From: Chloroflexota bacterium
Lineage (GTDB): Bacteria > Chloroflexota > Anaerolineae > Caldilineales > Caldilineaceae
Direction: 5' to 3'
Assembly (NCBI GenBank): GCA_003577005.1
Contig: QEUW01000170.1
Coordinates: 1-17,152 of the forward strand
Length of the DNA: 17,152 bases
Below, piece by piece: positions 7,314 through 14,602 of the stretch. Position numbers and translations under genes: made by a program. The notes below the pieces were generated by a model that was not told the origin of the DNA, searched no databases, and saw only the letters and a program-made list of their open reading frames with translations. Every line of letters begins with the position of its first letter. The stretch's first letter is position 1.

Positions 7314-8231
7314 TCATCCTCCCAGCCTTGACATGCTTTCGCTGGCCGCACGAAAGAGGATCGTGTGCCGCCGCGCAAGTTGATCGACATCGCGGTGGTA
7401 GCCACCCCCGATCACACCGGCCACGGGTATGCCGCGCCGCCAACACGCGCTAAAGACCAGCGCGTCGCGGCGGTAGATCCCACGGTCGGTCAGCGCCAGT
7501 TTGCCGAGCGCATCCTCCCTGTGGGGGTCGACGCCACCGTCGTAAAAGACCAGATCGGGCCGCGCCTGGCTGAGCAGGTCGGGCAGGTGGTGCGCCAGGG
7601 TGGCGAGATACGCTTCATCTTCCATTGCGACCGGCAAAGACACATCGAGATCACTGGTCTGTTTGTGGAAAGGAAAATTGGCGGCGCAGTGCATGGAAAA
7701 GGTAAAGACGCTCTCATCCCCACAAAAGAGGGCGGCTGTGCCATCCCCCTGGTGGACATCGAGGTCGATGATGAGGACCCGCTGCGCCAGCCCTTGCTGC
7801 TGGACCACACGGGCGGCCACGGCCAGGTCGTTGAAGATACAAAACCCCGACCCAAAATCGGCGAAGGCATGGTGCGTGCCCCCCGCTGTGTTGCAGGCAA
7901 TACCCTGTTGGAAGGCCAGCTCAGCCGTAAGGACCGTGCCGGCCACGGCGATACAGGTGCGGTTGACCAGCGCCCGGCTCCACGGGAAGCCGATCCGGCG
8001 CATGGCGCGGGCGTCGATAGCCCCGGTCAGGTATGCGTCCACGTAGGCCGGATGGTGCGCCAGTTCGAGCCACGCCCGCGGCGGTGGGTCGGGCAGGTGG
8101 AACTGGTCCAGGCTGGCGACCCCGTCACGGATGAGCGTTTCGTACACCTTGCGATACTTGAGCATCGGAAAACGATGGCCGGGGGGCAAGGGCGCAACAT
8201 AGTCTGGGTGATAGACAATGGGTAGCGACAT
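7314..8231 (-). CDS. Histone deacetylase-like (AcuC/HDAC superfamily) hydrolase
   Basis: The 305-residue cytosolic zinc hydrolase has the arginase-deacetylase fold signature. Visible active-site elements are GGTHHAF with the His120-His121 pair, DLDVHQGDG with metal ligands Asp158 and His160, Asp235 in DGGVDPHRED, and the catalytic Tyr278 in GGGYHRD. The GVDPHREDALGKLALT segment resembles class IV (HDAC11-like) bacterial members. Possible substrates are acetylated proteins, acetylpolyamines or related amides; sequence does not decide. Start ATG at 8231 gives the family N-terminus (IVYHPDY); the open frame further upstream only overlaps tdk. It follows tdk by 10 bp and overlaps the next gene's possible start, so these genes form one operon. 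Confidence 0.9.
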   Translation of the reverse strand: MSLPIVYHPDYVAPLPPGHRFPMLKYRKVYETLIRDGVASLDQFHLPDPPPRAWLELAHHPAYVDAYLTGAIDARAMRRIGFPWSRALVNRTCIAVAGTVLTAELAFQQGIACNTAGGTHHAFADFGSGFCIFNDLAVAARVVQQQGLAQRVLIIDLDVHQGDGTAALFCGDESVFTFSMHCAANFPFHKQTSDLDVSLPVAMEDEAYLATLAHHLPDLLSQARPDLVFYDGGVDPHREDALGKLALTDRGIYRRDALVFSACWRRGIPVAGVIGGGYHRDVDQLARRHTILFRAASESMSRLGG

Positions 8232-8241
8232 AGTAGCGGTG

Positions 8242-8829
8242 TCAGCCTGGCTTGCCCGGCACGTCGTGGCAGTGGCGACAGCGCGCCTCATAGCTTTCGC
8301 TGCCGCCGACAAAGATGACAGGGTCGTCATAGCGAGCGGGGCGACCGTCGATGAGACGCTGGGTGCGGCTGGCCGCGGCTCCGCAACAGACGCAGATCGC
8401 ATTGAGCTTGTCCACCTGTTCGGCCAGGGCAAGCAAGAGCGGCATAGGGCCAAAGGGTTCGCCGCGGAAATCCTGGTCGAGACCGGCGATGATGACGCGG
8501 CGGCCCTCATCGGCCAGCCGGGTGCAGACCTCGGCAATTGCCCAGTCGAAGAACTGCACCTCGTCGATGGCGACAACCTCAGCATCGGGCGCCAAGTGCT
8601 GGAGGATCTCTTGCGCGCTGGCAACGATAACCACATCTTCTCGTGCGACACCGTTGTGCGAGGCGATGCGTTCCACGCCGTAGCGGTTATCGATGAGTGG
8701 TTTGAAGATCTGCACCTTTTTGCGGGCGATCTCGGCGCGGCGCACGCGGCGCAACAACTCTTCTGTCTTGCCGCTGAACATGGAGCCACAGATCAGCTCC
8801 ACTCCGCCGCCGGCCAATTCGTGGGGCAT
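8242..8829 (-). CDS. tdk: Thymidine kinase, type II
   Basis: The 195-residue enzyme phosphorylates thymidine (and deoxyuridine) with ATP in pyrimidine salvage. The P-loop is GSMFSGKT (15-22), Walker B with catalytic Glu90 is AIDEVQFF (87-94), and [12 protein letters not shown] (116-127) is the conserved substrate-side loop. The zinc site is formed by Cys146/Cys149 (AICVCCG) and Cys184/Cys187 (CRHC). Length and motifs are normal for the family. AGGAGG lies 7 nt before the ATG at 8829, which fixes the start. It leads a three-gene operon with the HDAC-like and solute-binding genes, and follows the ribosomal protein operon, as tdk follows rpmE in Bacillus. Confidence 0.96.
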   Translation of the reverse strand: MPHELAGGGVELICGSMFSGKTEELLRRVRRAEIARKKVQIFKPLIDNRYGVERIASHNGVAREDVVIVASAQEILQHLAPDAEVVAIDEVQFFDWAIAEVCTRLADEGRRVIIAGLDQDFRGEPFGPMPLLLALAEQVDKLNAICVCCGAAASRTQRLIDGRPARYDDPVIFVGGSESYEARCRHCHDVPGKPG

Positions 8830-8873
8830 GGATCAACCTCCTGACTTCGTGCAGGGTAAAAGAATGCCGCCAA

Positions 8874-8899
8874 ATTATACGACGCTAACTGGATGTCAA
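8874..8899 (-). promoter_or_regulatory. Candidate promoter for tdk
   Basis: On the minus strand a perfect TATAAT (8879-8874) is followed by a leader of about 40 nt to the tdk ATG. A perfect TTGACA (8899-8894) lies upstream, but only 14 bp separate the boxes, which is shorter than optimal. The -10 element is convincing; the -35 pairing is less so. Placement after the terminator of the preceding operon supports an independent start. Confidence 0.55.
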
Positions 8900-8932
8900 A
8901 AAATCTTTCTCACGAGAAGATGCGGGCAAACA

Positions 8933-8962
8933 AAAAGACAGAGACATCGGTCTCTGTCTTTT
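8933..8962 (-). terminator. Intrinsic terminator of the rplU-rpmA-rpmE operon
   Basis: AAAAGACAGAGAC (8933-8945) and GTCTCTGTCTTTT (8950-8962) are perfect 13-bp arms around an ATCG loop. On the minus strand the stem is followed by a run of five T, and it lies about 60 bp past the rpmE stop. The plus strand also has four T at its end, so the element can work in both directions. Confidence 0.9.
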
Positions 8963-9022
8963 CATCTAGCCAACTGTCAACCAACTGTTGGTGCATCGCA
9001 CGGAAGCGTGCAACGCACCGGC

Positions 9023-9370
9023 TCAATCATCGCCCTGAAGCCCGTACTTTGCCAGCACCTCGGCGGCGGCGGCATCGGGGTTGTCGCCGCGGGCGCGGGC
9101 GCGGCGGGCGGCCTCGTCGGCCTCCTTGCGGGCGCGCGCTTCGAGTTCGCGGCGGGCAGCGTCGGTCTGCCGGCGCTCCAGGCGCTTGATAAAGCGATCC
9201 ACCTGGCCGGCGGTGTCGACGATGCGCTGCTCACCCGTGTAAAACGGATGGCAGGTATTGCATACGTCTGTGCGGATCTCAGGAACGGTGCTGCCGGTGA
9301 TCCAGGTCGTGCCACAGGAGCAGATCACACGCGCCTGTGGATAATAGGTGGGGTGAATATCGGCCTTCAT
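9023..9370 (-). CDS. rpmE: 50S ribosomal protein L31 with C-terminal extension
   Basis: The first ~65 residues are a standard zinc-binding L31: [15 protein letters not shown], the Cys pairs Cys17/Cys19 and Cys37/Cys40, and [21 protein letters not shown]. The remaining ~50 residues form a charged, Ala/Arg/Glu-rich helical extension ([18 protein letters not shown]), which makes the protein 115 residues instead of the usual 66-75. Similar tails occur in Chloroflexi L31. It may contact additional rRNA or neighbouring proteins. The start is one base from the rpmA stop, so the two are probably coupled. It is the zinc-bearing (C+) form. Confidence 0.95.
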   Translation of the reverse strand: MKADIHPTYYPQARVICSCGTTWITGSTVPEIRTDVCNTCHPFYTGEQRIVDTAGQVDRFIKRLERRQTDAARRELEARARKEADEAARRARARGDNPDAAAAEVLAKYGLQGDD

Positions 9371-9371
9371 C

Positions 9372-9635
9372 TTACTCTGCTCCCTCGGGGAGGACGCTGA
9401 CCAGCTTGCGGCCGCCTCGGCCCCACTCGAACTTTACCACACCATCTTCGGTAGCAAAGAGGGTGTCATCCTTCCCAATGCCTACATTGCGACCGGGCCA
9501 GAATTTGGTGCCCCGCTGCCGCACAAGGATATTCCCGGCCACCACTGCCTGTCCGCCAAAGCGCTTGACGCCCAGACGCTGTGCATTCGAATCACGGTTG
9601 TTGCGGCTGGAACCGCCGCCTTTTTTGTGTGCCAT
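9372..9635 (-). CDS. rpmA: 50S ribosomal protein L27
   Basis: The 87-residue L27 begins [16 protein letters not shown] and contains [21 protein letters not shown] and [16 protein letters not shown], all diagnostic. It lies at the base of the central protuberance, with its N-terminus near the peptidyl-transferase centre. The start at 9635 is the conserved one; AGGAG about 10 nt upstream supports it. An upstream in-frame extension to 9671 overlaps the end of rplU and adds unlike sequence. There is no Firmicutes-type N-terminal leader needing cleavage. It lies between rplU and rpmE. Confidence 0.97.
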   Translation of the reverse strand: MAHKKGGGSSRNNRDSNAQRLGVKRFGGQAVVAGNILVRQRGTKFWPGRNVGIGKDDTLFATEDGVVKFEWGRGGRKLVSVLPEGAE

Positions 9636-9651
9636 TAGACAGTGACTCCTT

Positions 9652-9963
9652 TCACTGGTTAATTGCTTCAATCTGCAACCGGGTCAGCCACTGGCGATGG
9701 CCTTTGCGGACACGGATGCGTTTCTTGGGCCGGTAGCGGAAGACCAGGATCTTGTTTCCTCGATACTGGCCGGTGATCTTGGCTGTGACGCTGGCGCCCT
9801 CGACAGCCGGCTGGCCAATCGTCACATCGTCACCGTTGGCGACCAACAAGATATCATCGAGCGAGACCGTGTCGCCCACATTGCCCTCGAGCTTCTCAAC
9901 CTCGAGGGTATCGCCGGGGGCCACAGCATACTGCTTCCCGCCGGTGCGAATGACTGCATACAT
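9652..9963 (-). CDS. rplU: 50S ribosomal protein L21
   Basis: The 103-residue protein shows the L21 pattern: [33 protein letters not shown], and the basic C-terminal [17 protein letters not shown] followed by LTRLQIEAI. It binds 23S rRNA and is the first gene of the L21-L27-L31 operon, 16 bp before the rpmA start. GGGA lies about 7 nt upstream of the ATG at 9963. A promoter is placed at 10130-10159, giving a long leader. Confidence 0.97.
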   Translation of the reverse strand: MYAVIRTGGKQYAVAPGDTLEVEKLEGNVGDTVSLDDILLVANGDDVTIGQPAVEGASVTAKITGQYRGNKILVFRYRPKKRIRVRKGHRQWLTRLQIEAINQ

Positions 9964-10123
9964 GTTTGTTCCCTTTCTCTGCCGCGTTCGGGCTTATCGA
10001 GCACCGAATCTTCGGGAGCGGCTTTGCGCCCCCAAAGGGAAGGGACGCAAATGCGAGCTCAATTGGTGTCAAAAAGACGAAAAATAACTGGACGGATGAG
10101 GTATAGAACCTCGCAACCCACAA
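9964..10123 (-). promoter_or_regulatory. About 160-nt leader of the rplU operon
   Basis: The predicted transcript start near 10123 leaves a long untranslated leader before rplU. Foldable elements are seen: GAGGT/ACCTC (10098-10102 with 10108-10112) and, on the minus strand, GCGTCCC pairing with GGGGCGC (about 10025-10047). Such leaders in ribosomal operons often bind a product protein for feedback control. I do not recognise a named motif here. Confidence 0.35.
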
Positions 10124-10129
10124 AAGTAA

Positions 10130-10159
10130 ATTATAGACGATAATACACTTTTTCGTCAA
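10130..10159 (-). promoter_or_regulatory. Sigma-70-type promoter of rplU-rpmA-rpmE
   Basis: On the minus strand TTGACG (10159-10154) and a perfect TATAAT (10135-10130) are 18 bp apart. This is the best promoter in the window and fits a highly expressed ribosomal operon. Confidence 0.8.
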
Positions 10160-10169
10160 ATTGCGTAGC

Positions 10170-10304
10170 CGGGAGGGTGCGTCCAGGATGGAGGGCGAAG
10201 CGGCGGCGGGACAGGCATTCCGCACCCAAGGGTCCCCGGGGCCGGAGCGGGGCTGGTCATGCAAACGGGCGCCGGCCCTTTCCCGGAATGTAGGCCGGTT
10301 TTTT
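10170..10304 (+). ncRNA. Unassigned GC-rich foldable region, possible small RNA or leader
   Basis: This non-coding stretch can form a long-range helix GGGTGCG/CGCACCC (10175-10181 with 10221-10227). It also holds GGGCCGG (10239-10245), which can pair with CCGGCCC (10272-10278). The same CCGGCC can pair instead with GGCCGG (10293-10298), which is followed by six T, forming a terminator. The two pairings exclude each other, as in an attenuator. I compared it by eye with SRP RNA, tmRNA, RNase P and common riboswitch motifs and found no match. No clear plus-strand promoter was found. Confidence 0.35.
10272..10304 (+). terminator. Intrinsic terminator upstream of tetR
   Basis: CCGGCC (10272-10277) and GGCCGG (10293-10298) enclose a 15-nt loop and are followed directly by TTTTTT (10299-10304). 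No annotated plus-strand gene ends here, so the terminator implies an unannotated transcript from upstream or a leader. Confidence 0.6.
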
Positions 10305-10348
10305 GCATAAGGATTGCATATGAAAACATTCGAATTGCACAATCTTTG

Positions 10349-10377
10349 TTGAATTGTGGGGGTACCTACCGAATAGT
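10349..10377 (+). promoter_or_regulatory. Candidate promoter of the tetR-exporter operon
   Basis: TTGAAT (10349-10354) and AATAGT (10372-10377) are 17 bp apart, with 4 of 6 consensus matches each or nearly so. The -10 box lies inside the palindrome at 10363-10382. Weak boxes with an overlapping operator are typical of a repressed promoter. Confidence 0.4.
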
Positions 10378-10382
10378 AGGTA
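10363..10382. promoter_or_regulatory. Candidate TetR operator (inverted repeat)
   Basis: TACCTAC and GTAGGTA are perfect 7-bp arms around a 6-bp spacer. The site covers the candidate -10 element of the operon, where a bound TetR dimer would block RNA polymerase. The size is in the normal range for TetR-family operators. No binding evidence exists. Confidence 0.5.
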
Positions 10383-10395
10383 GAGTCGTTGTATG

Positions 10396-10413
10396 CTCAA
10401 CGCTAGCGTTGAG
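10396..10413. promoter_or_regulatory. Perfect 18-bp palindrome in the tetR leader
   Basis: CTCAACGCTAGCGTTGAG is fully self-complementary and lies about 15-30 bases after the predicted transcript start, 37 bp before the tetR ATG. It is a second candidate operator, or an RNA hairpin in the leader that could hinder translation. Confidence 0.5.
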
Positions 10414-10449
10414 GCATGGGAGCCACAGGCTTGAACACTGACTGGTAAA

Positions 10450-11052
10450 ATGATTTCAGAACCCGAACGCGAGCCGAGCGATGCAAGACAGCGCGTGTTG
10501 GATGCCGCCGAGCGTCTTTTTATGCAGCATGGGTATGCAGCGATTACGCTGCGCGATATTGCTGAGGCGTTAGGAATGAGGCAGGCATCGCTCTATTATC
10601 ACTTTCCCGAAGGGAAGGAGCAGCTCTATGTCGCCGTGGTGCAGCGTGTCTTTGCCCGCCACCGCGCTGGAATGGAGGCCGCTATCGCACAGGGTGGCGA
10701 TACCCTGGCAGGCCAATTGGCGGAACTGGCGGCCTGGTTTGCGAGCCAGCCACCGCTCAATCTGCTGGGTATGACCCACGCTGACTTTGCGGCGTTGAGT
10801 GAAGCGAACATGCACGCCCTCTCCTATGCCGGCTATGAGGCGCTCTTCACCCCGCTGCGACAGATGTTCAGCGCCGCGCAAGCGCGCAACGAAATTCGCC
10901 CGGTGCAGCCAGACTTGCTGGCAGGCTGCTTCCTGGCGCTCATCGACAGCGCCAGTGTCATCCGCCGCCAACCTACCATCCCAGCGCGGGCGCAGATGGT
11001 GGATGAGATGATTTCGATCTTGTTGGAAGGTCTCTACCCGCGGTCGGAATAG
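10450..11052 (+). CDS. TetR/AcrR family transcriptional regulator
   Basis: The 200-residue regulator has the TetR N-terminal DNA-binding domain: RQRVLDAAERLFMQHGYAAI, then the helix-turn-helix TLRDIAEALGMRQASLYYHF (33-52) and GKEQLYVAVV. The rest is the ligand-binding and dimerisation part, which is not assignable to a known ligand. It stands directly before an adaptor-permease-ATPase exporter on the same strand and behind two palindromes, so local repression of this exporter and of itself is likely. The ribosome binding site is weak. The start ATG at 10450 gives a normal N-terminus. Confidence 0.92.
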   Translation: MISEPEREPSDARQRVLDAAERLFMQHGYAAITLRDIAEALGMRQASLYYHFPEGKEQLYVAVVQRVFARHRAGMEAAIAQGGDTLAGQLAELAAWFASQPPLNLLGMTHADFAALSEANMHALSYAGYEALFTPLRQMFSAAQARNEIRPVQPDLLAGCFLALIDSASVIRRQPTIPARAQMVDEMISILLEGLYPRSE

Positions 11053-11198
11053 TTGGGGATAGCAATGTGCGATTTAGCGTGCATCCTGTTTACCCTGCAA
11101 CCCGCTGATTGTTGCGAACGTAATGTCACCCGTAGATAAGTATTGCATTAAAATAAAGTGATTGCGGAACACAACCGTCAACGAGAGGCAAGGTGTTT
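11053..11198 (+). other. Intergenic gap with weak second promoter
   Basis: No gene is visible. TTGCGA (11112-11117) and GATAAG (11135-11140), 17 bp apart, could be a weak promoter for the exporter genes. Neither palindrome from the tetR leader recurs here. Confidence 0.3.
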
Positions 11199-12548
11199 AT
11201 GCGACGCTGGATCATTGTCATTGTTCTGCTGGTGCTGATTGGCGCCGCCGGTTATGTGGCCTACCAGAGTGGTCTTCTTGGCAGTGTCGGGTTGGGTGGC
11301 GAGACGGCCACGCCGCCGGCCAATGGTGGAACAGGGGCGCCCGCTGCCGTAGCCCCACTGGCGCCCGGCGGCCAGGCAGCGGTCGGCTATGTCGTAGCAG
11401 ATGCACGGGTCGTGCCGGTGCAGGAGGCAAGCCTGAGTCTGGCGACCGGTGGCATTGTCAAAGAGCTTCTAGTCCAGGAGAATGAGCAGGTAGAGGCCGG
11501 TCAGGTGCTGTTGCGGCTCGATGATGCGCAGCAGAAGGTGGCCGTTGCGAGCGCCCAGGCCGAGCTTCAGCGCGCCCAGGCGCGGCTCCAGCAGGTGCTG
11601 GCCGGGCCACGCACAGCCGAAATCGAGTCGGCGCAGGCGGCTTTAGACGCTGCTACGGCTCGCTATGAGCGGCTCGCTGGCGCCTCGCTGCCCGGCAGCA
11701 TTGCTGAAGCCGAGGCTGGTCTAGCCGCAGCCCAGGCCTCGCTTGCCCAACTGCTCGAAGGGCCGAGCGAGGAACAGCTCATCAATGCTCGCGCCGCGCT
11801 TGCCAGCGCTCAGGCCGAGTTGAGCCGCCGCCAGTCGGCCTATAACGAGATTCGCTGGCGGCCTGACATTGGCGCCACCAGCCAGTCGGCCAATTTGCAA
11901 CGGGCCACCATTGAATACGAAGCGGCGCAGGCGCGGCTGGCTGATCTCGAATCCGGGCCGTCGCAGGCGGAGCTTGCCAGCGCCAACGCCCAGATCCGCC
12001 GGTCGCGGGCGCAGCTCGATGCGCTACGGGCCGCTATGCCCCAGGAGCTGCGCGAGGCCGAGGCCAATGTGCGCAGTAGCCAAGCGCAACTGGATCTCCT
12101 CCTCGCTGGTGCGCGCGACGAAGAGGTGGCCGCCGCCGAGGCGGATGTCGCCTCGGCCACCGCCGCGCTGCAACAGGCGCTGGTGGGTCTGGCGGAGACT
12201 GAATTGCGGGCGCCCTTTGCCGGTTCCATTGCCCAATTGAATGTCAACGCCGGCGAGCAGGTGTCGTCCAACGTACCGGTGGTAGTGCTGGCTGACCTCT
12301 CAAACTGGCAAGTCGAGACCGAAGACTTGACCGAGCTGGACATTGTCGGCGTGAGCGCCTCCACGCCCGTGACGCTGACCTTTGACGCTATCCCCGATCT
12401 GGAGGTAAACGGTCGAGTCAAATACATCAGGCCGCTGGGCACCGACAACCGGGGGGATATCGTCTACACCGTCGTCATCGAACCAATCCGGCAGGATCGC
12501 CGTCTGCTCTGGAATATGACTGCGGTGGCCGAGTTGCAGGTAGAGTAG
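11199..12548 (+). CDS. HlyD/MacA-like adaptor subunit of an ABC exporter
   Basis: The 449-residue protein is a membrane-fusion (adaptor) protein. A single N-terminal membrane helix (4-21) anchors it outside the cytoplasmic membrane. A lipoyl-like half follows (about 62-110, ASLSLATGGIVKELLVQENE). A very long coiled coil (about 113-330) comes next, then the second lipoyl half (LRAPFAGSIAQLNVNAGEQV, 336-355) and a beta-barrel to the end. The coiled coil contains four spaced units starting GP or GA plus acidic/Leu residues (136, 187, 252, 303). I chose the ATG at 11199 (AAGG 5 nt upstream); a GTG at 11193 would add two residues. No TolC gene is visible, as expected for a cell without a typical outer membrane. 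Confidence 0.9.
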   Translation: MRRWIIVIVLLVLIGAAGYVAYQSGLLGSVGLGGETATPPANGGTGAPAAVAPLAPGGQAAVGYVVADARVVPVQEASLSLATGGIVKELLVQENEQVEAGQVLLRLDDAQQKVAVASAQAELQRAQARLQQVLAGPRTAEIESAQAALDAATARYERLAGASLPGSIAEAEAGLAAAQASLAQLLEGPSEEQLINARAALASAQAELSRRQSAYNEIRWRPDIGATSQSANLQRATIEYEAAQARLADLESGPSQAELASANAQIRRSRAQLDALRAAMPQELREAEANVRSSQAQLDLLLAGARDEEVAAAEADVASATAALQQALVGLAETELRAPFAGSIAQLNVNAGEQVSSNVPVVVLADLSNWQVETEDLTELDIVGVSASTPVTLTFDAIPDLEVNGRVKYIRPLGTDNRGDIVYTVVIEPIRQDRRLLWNMTAVAELQVE

Positions 12549-12557
12549 GGCGTATAA

Positions 12558-12581
12558 AGTACGGAATACATAGTACGGAAT
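12558..12581. repeat. Short direct repeat between adaptor and permease genes
   Basis: AGTACGGAAT occurs at 12558-12567 and again at 12572-12581, a period of 14 bp. It lies in the 76-bp gap inside the exporter operon. It may be a small piece of a dispersed intergenic repeat. Confidence 0.5.
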
Positions 12582-12624
12582 GGGTTCAGTTGTGAGTCTG
12601 AGCCTGGTAAGGTGAGGGTGTCGA

Positions 12625-13791
12625 ATGCCTTTTTATCTGGCGTTCAAAGAGATCTGGCATAACAAGGGGCGTTTTTTGCTGATTGCATTGATCGTTGCCT
12701 TGATCACGACGTTGGTGCTCTTTATCGCGGCGCTGGCCGAAGGGCTGGGGAATGGCAACCGCGAGTACCTGCAAAAGCTCAACGGTGAACTGGTGGTTTT
12801 TCAGGAGAATGTAGACCTATCGATCAGCGCAAGCCGGATTGGGCGTTCAACCCTCAACTCGCTCCGCCGTGTGCCAGAGGTGGCCGCGGTGGGGCAAGTG
12901 GGCTTTTCGCTCGCCAGCATCCTCTATGGTCCGGATAATGGCCTCGAGCGGAGCCAGCTTGACATTGCGTTGATCGGTGTGGAGCCGGGCGCGCCGGGCG
13001 TACCCCCGGTTTTAGAGGGGCGGGAAATTAGCCGCAACCGCGCTGAAGAGGTAGTGATTGACCGCAATGTGACGGCACGCACGAGCATTCAGATTGGCGA
13101 TGTCATCACCCTGCGCGTGGTTCAAGGCACAAAGGAAGAGCTCTATGACCTGACCGTCGTGGGGATCACGGATGGGCGCCAGTACTTTATTCGACCGGGC
13201 ATTTTTGTCCCCTATTTGACCTATGAGAAGGTGCGGCCACAAGGCGAAAATGAGAGCGGGCGCGGAGAACTGGTCTCCAATATTGCCGTCGTCAAGTTGC
13301 AGGAACCGGCTGATTGGGAAGCCATGGCCGCACGCATCGAGCAGGCGGTGGGCCGAGTTGAGGTCGTGGACCGCAAGGCCGCGTACGAAGCCACACCCGG
13401 TTATACGGCGCAACAGAGTACGCTCAACACGCAACGATACTTCACTTTCTTTATCGGTGTCTTGGTCATCGGCGGTTTCTTCCAGATCCAGACGCTGCAA
13501 AAGGTGGCCCAGATCGGCATGCTCAAGGCCATCGGCGCTTCCAACTTGATGATCGCCGGCGCCGCGCTTGCCCAGATCGTCGCGGTCAACGCGTTTGGCG
13601 TGCTGGTGGGAACGATTGGTTCGCTTGCGCTGGGACTAGCGTTGCCGCCGGTGGTGCCGGCCATCTTTACCGGCCAGGCCGTCCTGGCTGCGATTGGCTC
13701 GCTGTTGCTGATTGGCCCGCTGGGCGGGCTGGTGTCCGTCTGGCTGCTCCTGCGTGTAGAGCCATTGATCGCCCTCGGTTTGGCGCAATAG
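12625..13791 (+). CDS. ABC exporter permease, FtsX/MacB (DevC-like)
   Basis: The 388-residue membrane protein has the FtsX-type layout. The first membrane helix is at about 17-38 and is followed by a large extracellular domain (about 40-268). Three C-terminal segments lie at about 270-290, 309-340 and 350-377. The cytoplasmic loop between the second and third carries KVAQIGMLKAIGASN, the usual coupling contact with the ATPase. The start ATG at 12625 has GAGGG 7 nt upstream. Order adaptor-permease-ATPase matches DevBCA and related exporters, which push lipids, peptides or drugs from the membrane. The cargo is unknown. Confidence 0.9.
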   Translation: MPFYLAFKEIWHNKGRFLLIALIVALITTLVLFIAALAEGLGNGNREYLQKLNGELVVFQENVDLSISASRIGRSTLNSLRRVPEVAAVGQVGFSLASILYGPDNGLERSQLDIALIGVEPGAPGVPPVLEGREISRNRAEEVVIDRNVTARTSIQIGDVITLRVVQGTKEELYDLTVVGITDGRQYFIRPGIFVPYLTYEKVRPQGENESGRGELVSNIAVVKLQEPADWEAMAARIEQAVGRVEVVDRKAAYEATPGYTAQQSTLNTQRYFTFFIGVLVIGGFFQIQTLQKVAQIGMLKAIGASNLMIAGAALAQIVAVNAFGVLVGTIGSLALGLALPPVVPAIFTGQAVLAAIGSLLLIGPLGGLVSVWLLLRVEPLIALGLAQ

Positions 13792-13804
13792 AGTAGTAAG
13801 TTTC

Positions 13805-14602
13805 ATGAACGATGTCCTGCAATCTAGTCCAGTGCAAAAGGATCGCACTCACCAGACAGCCGCGCTGTGGGTGAACGGAGACGAAGCACTGGTGGCGACT
13901 GGTGTCACTAAGATCTATGGCGAGGGCGCCAGTGCAGTGCGCGCCGTGGATGATGTCTCGTTTGCTCTGGCGCCGGGGGAGTTTGTGGCGCTTGTCGGGC
14001 CGAGTGGCTCTGGCAAGACCACAATGCTTGCCATGCTGGCCGGTCTGCTGACACCCACCGCAGGCACGATCCAGATTGCCGGGCGGGAGCTGGGCGCCAT
14101 GAGCGAACAGGAGCGGACGCGCTTCCGCGGCCAGGCGATTGGGTTTGCCTTTCAGCAGAACAACCTGGTGCCTTATCTGAACGCGGTGGAGAATGTGGAA
14201 TTGATGTTACGCCTCAACGGCAGGAATGGTCGGGAAAGGCGCACACGAGCTGTCGAACTCCTGACACGATTGGGCCTGGGCGACCGGTTGCGGAACTATC
14301 CTGGCCAGCTCTCGGGCGGGCAGCAACAGCGCGTGGCGATTGCGCGGGCGCTGATCCACGAACCGAGTGTCGTCCTCGCCGACGAGCCGACGGCCAGCCT
14401 GGACACCGAGCGCGCCAACCAGGTCGTCGCCACCTTTGCCGAGTTGATCCACGAGCAGCGGCGCACCGGCATCATGGTGACCCATGACCTGCGCATGTGC
14501 AAATATGTGGACAAAGTCATCCGGATGCAGGACGGCAAGGTCAGCCAGATCTTGACGGAGCGGTCCGAGATCGAAGCGTTGGCTGAGCTACACAGCGATT
14601 AG
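13805..14602 (+). CDS. ABC exporter ATPase, LolD/MacB/DevA type
   Basis: The 265-residue ATPase powers the exporter. It has Walker A GPSGSGKT (65-72), the Q-loop at Gln117/118, signature LSGGQQQR (169-176), Walker B VVLADEP (189-195) and the switch His227. About 28 residues precede the normal domain start at [12 protein letters not shown], and the ribosome binding site before the ATG at 13805 is poor, so a GTG further in could be the true start. It follows the permease by 13 bp. Its 3' end overlaps the convergent polymerase gene by 15 bp. Confidence 0.92.
   Translation: MNDVLQSSPVQKDRTHQTAALWVNGDEALVATGVTKIYGEGASAVRAVDDVSFALAPGEFVALVGPSGSGKTTMLAMLAGLLTPTAGTIQIAGRELGAMSEQERTRFRGQAIGFAFQQNNLVPYLNAVENVELMLRLNGRNGRERRTRAVELLTRLGLGDRLRNYPGQLSGGQQQRVAIARALIHEPSVVLADEPTASLDTERANQVVATFAELIHEQRRTGIMVTHDLRMCKYVDKVIRMQDGKVSQILTERSEIEALAELHSD

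Noticed and set aside
8232..8789. Long upstream extension of the HDAC-like gene
   Set aside because: It lies entirely inside tdk in another frame, with Ser/Ala-rich low-complexity translation. The conserved start is at 8231.
7365..8844. Long plus-strand ORFs opposite the HDAC-like gene and tdk
   Set aside because: Their reading comes from the GC-rich codon pattern of the real genes on the other strand; no domain-like features are seen.
8693..9400. 235-residue plus-strand ORF across tdk, the terminator and rpmE
   Set aside because: It crosses an intrinsic terminator and is antisense to well-identified genes.
10170..10304. SRP RNA, RNase P RNA, tmRNA or a known riboswitch
   Set aside because: The conserved core motifs of these RNAs could not be found by eye on either strand, so no named family was assigned.
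9896..10342. 148-residue minus-strand ORF over the rplU promoter
   Set aside because: It covers the promoter and leader of rplU and the start of rplU in another frame, and has no recognisable domain.
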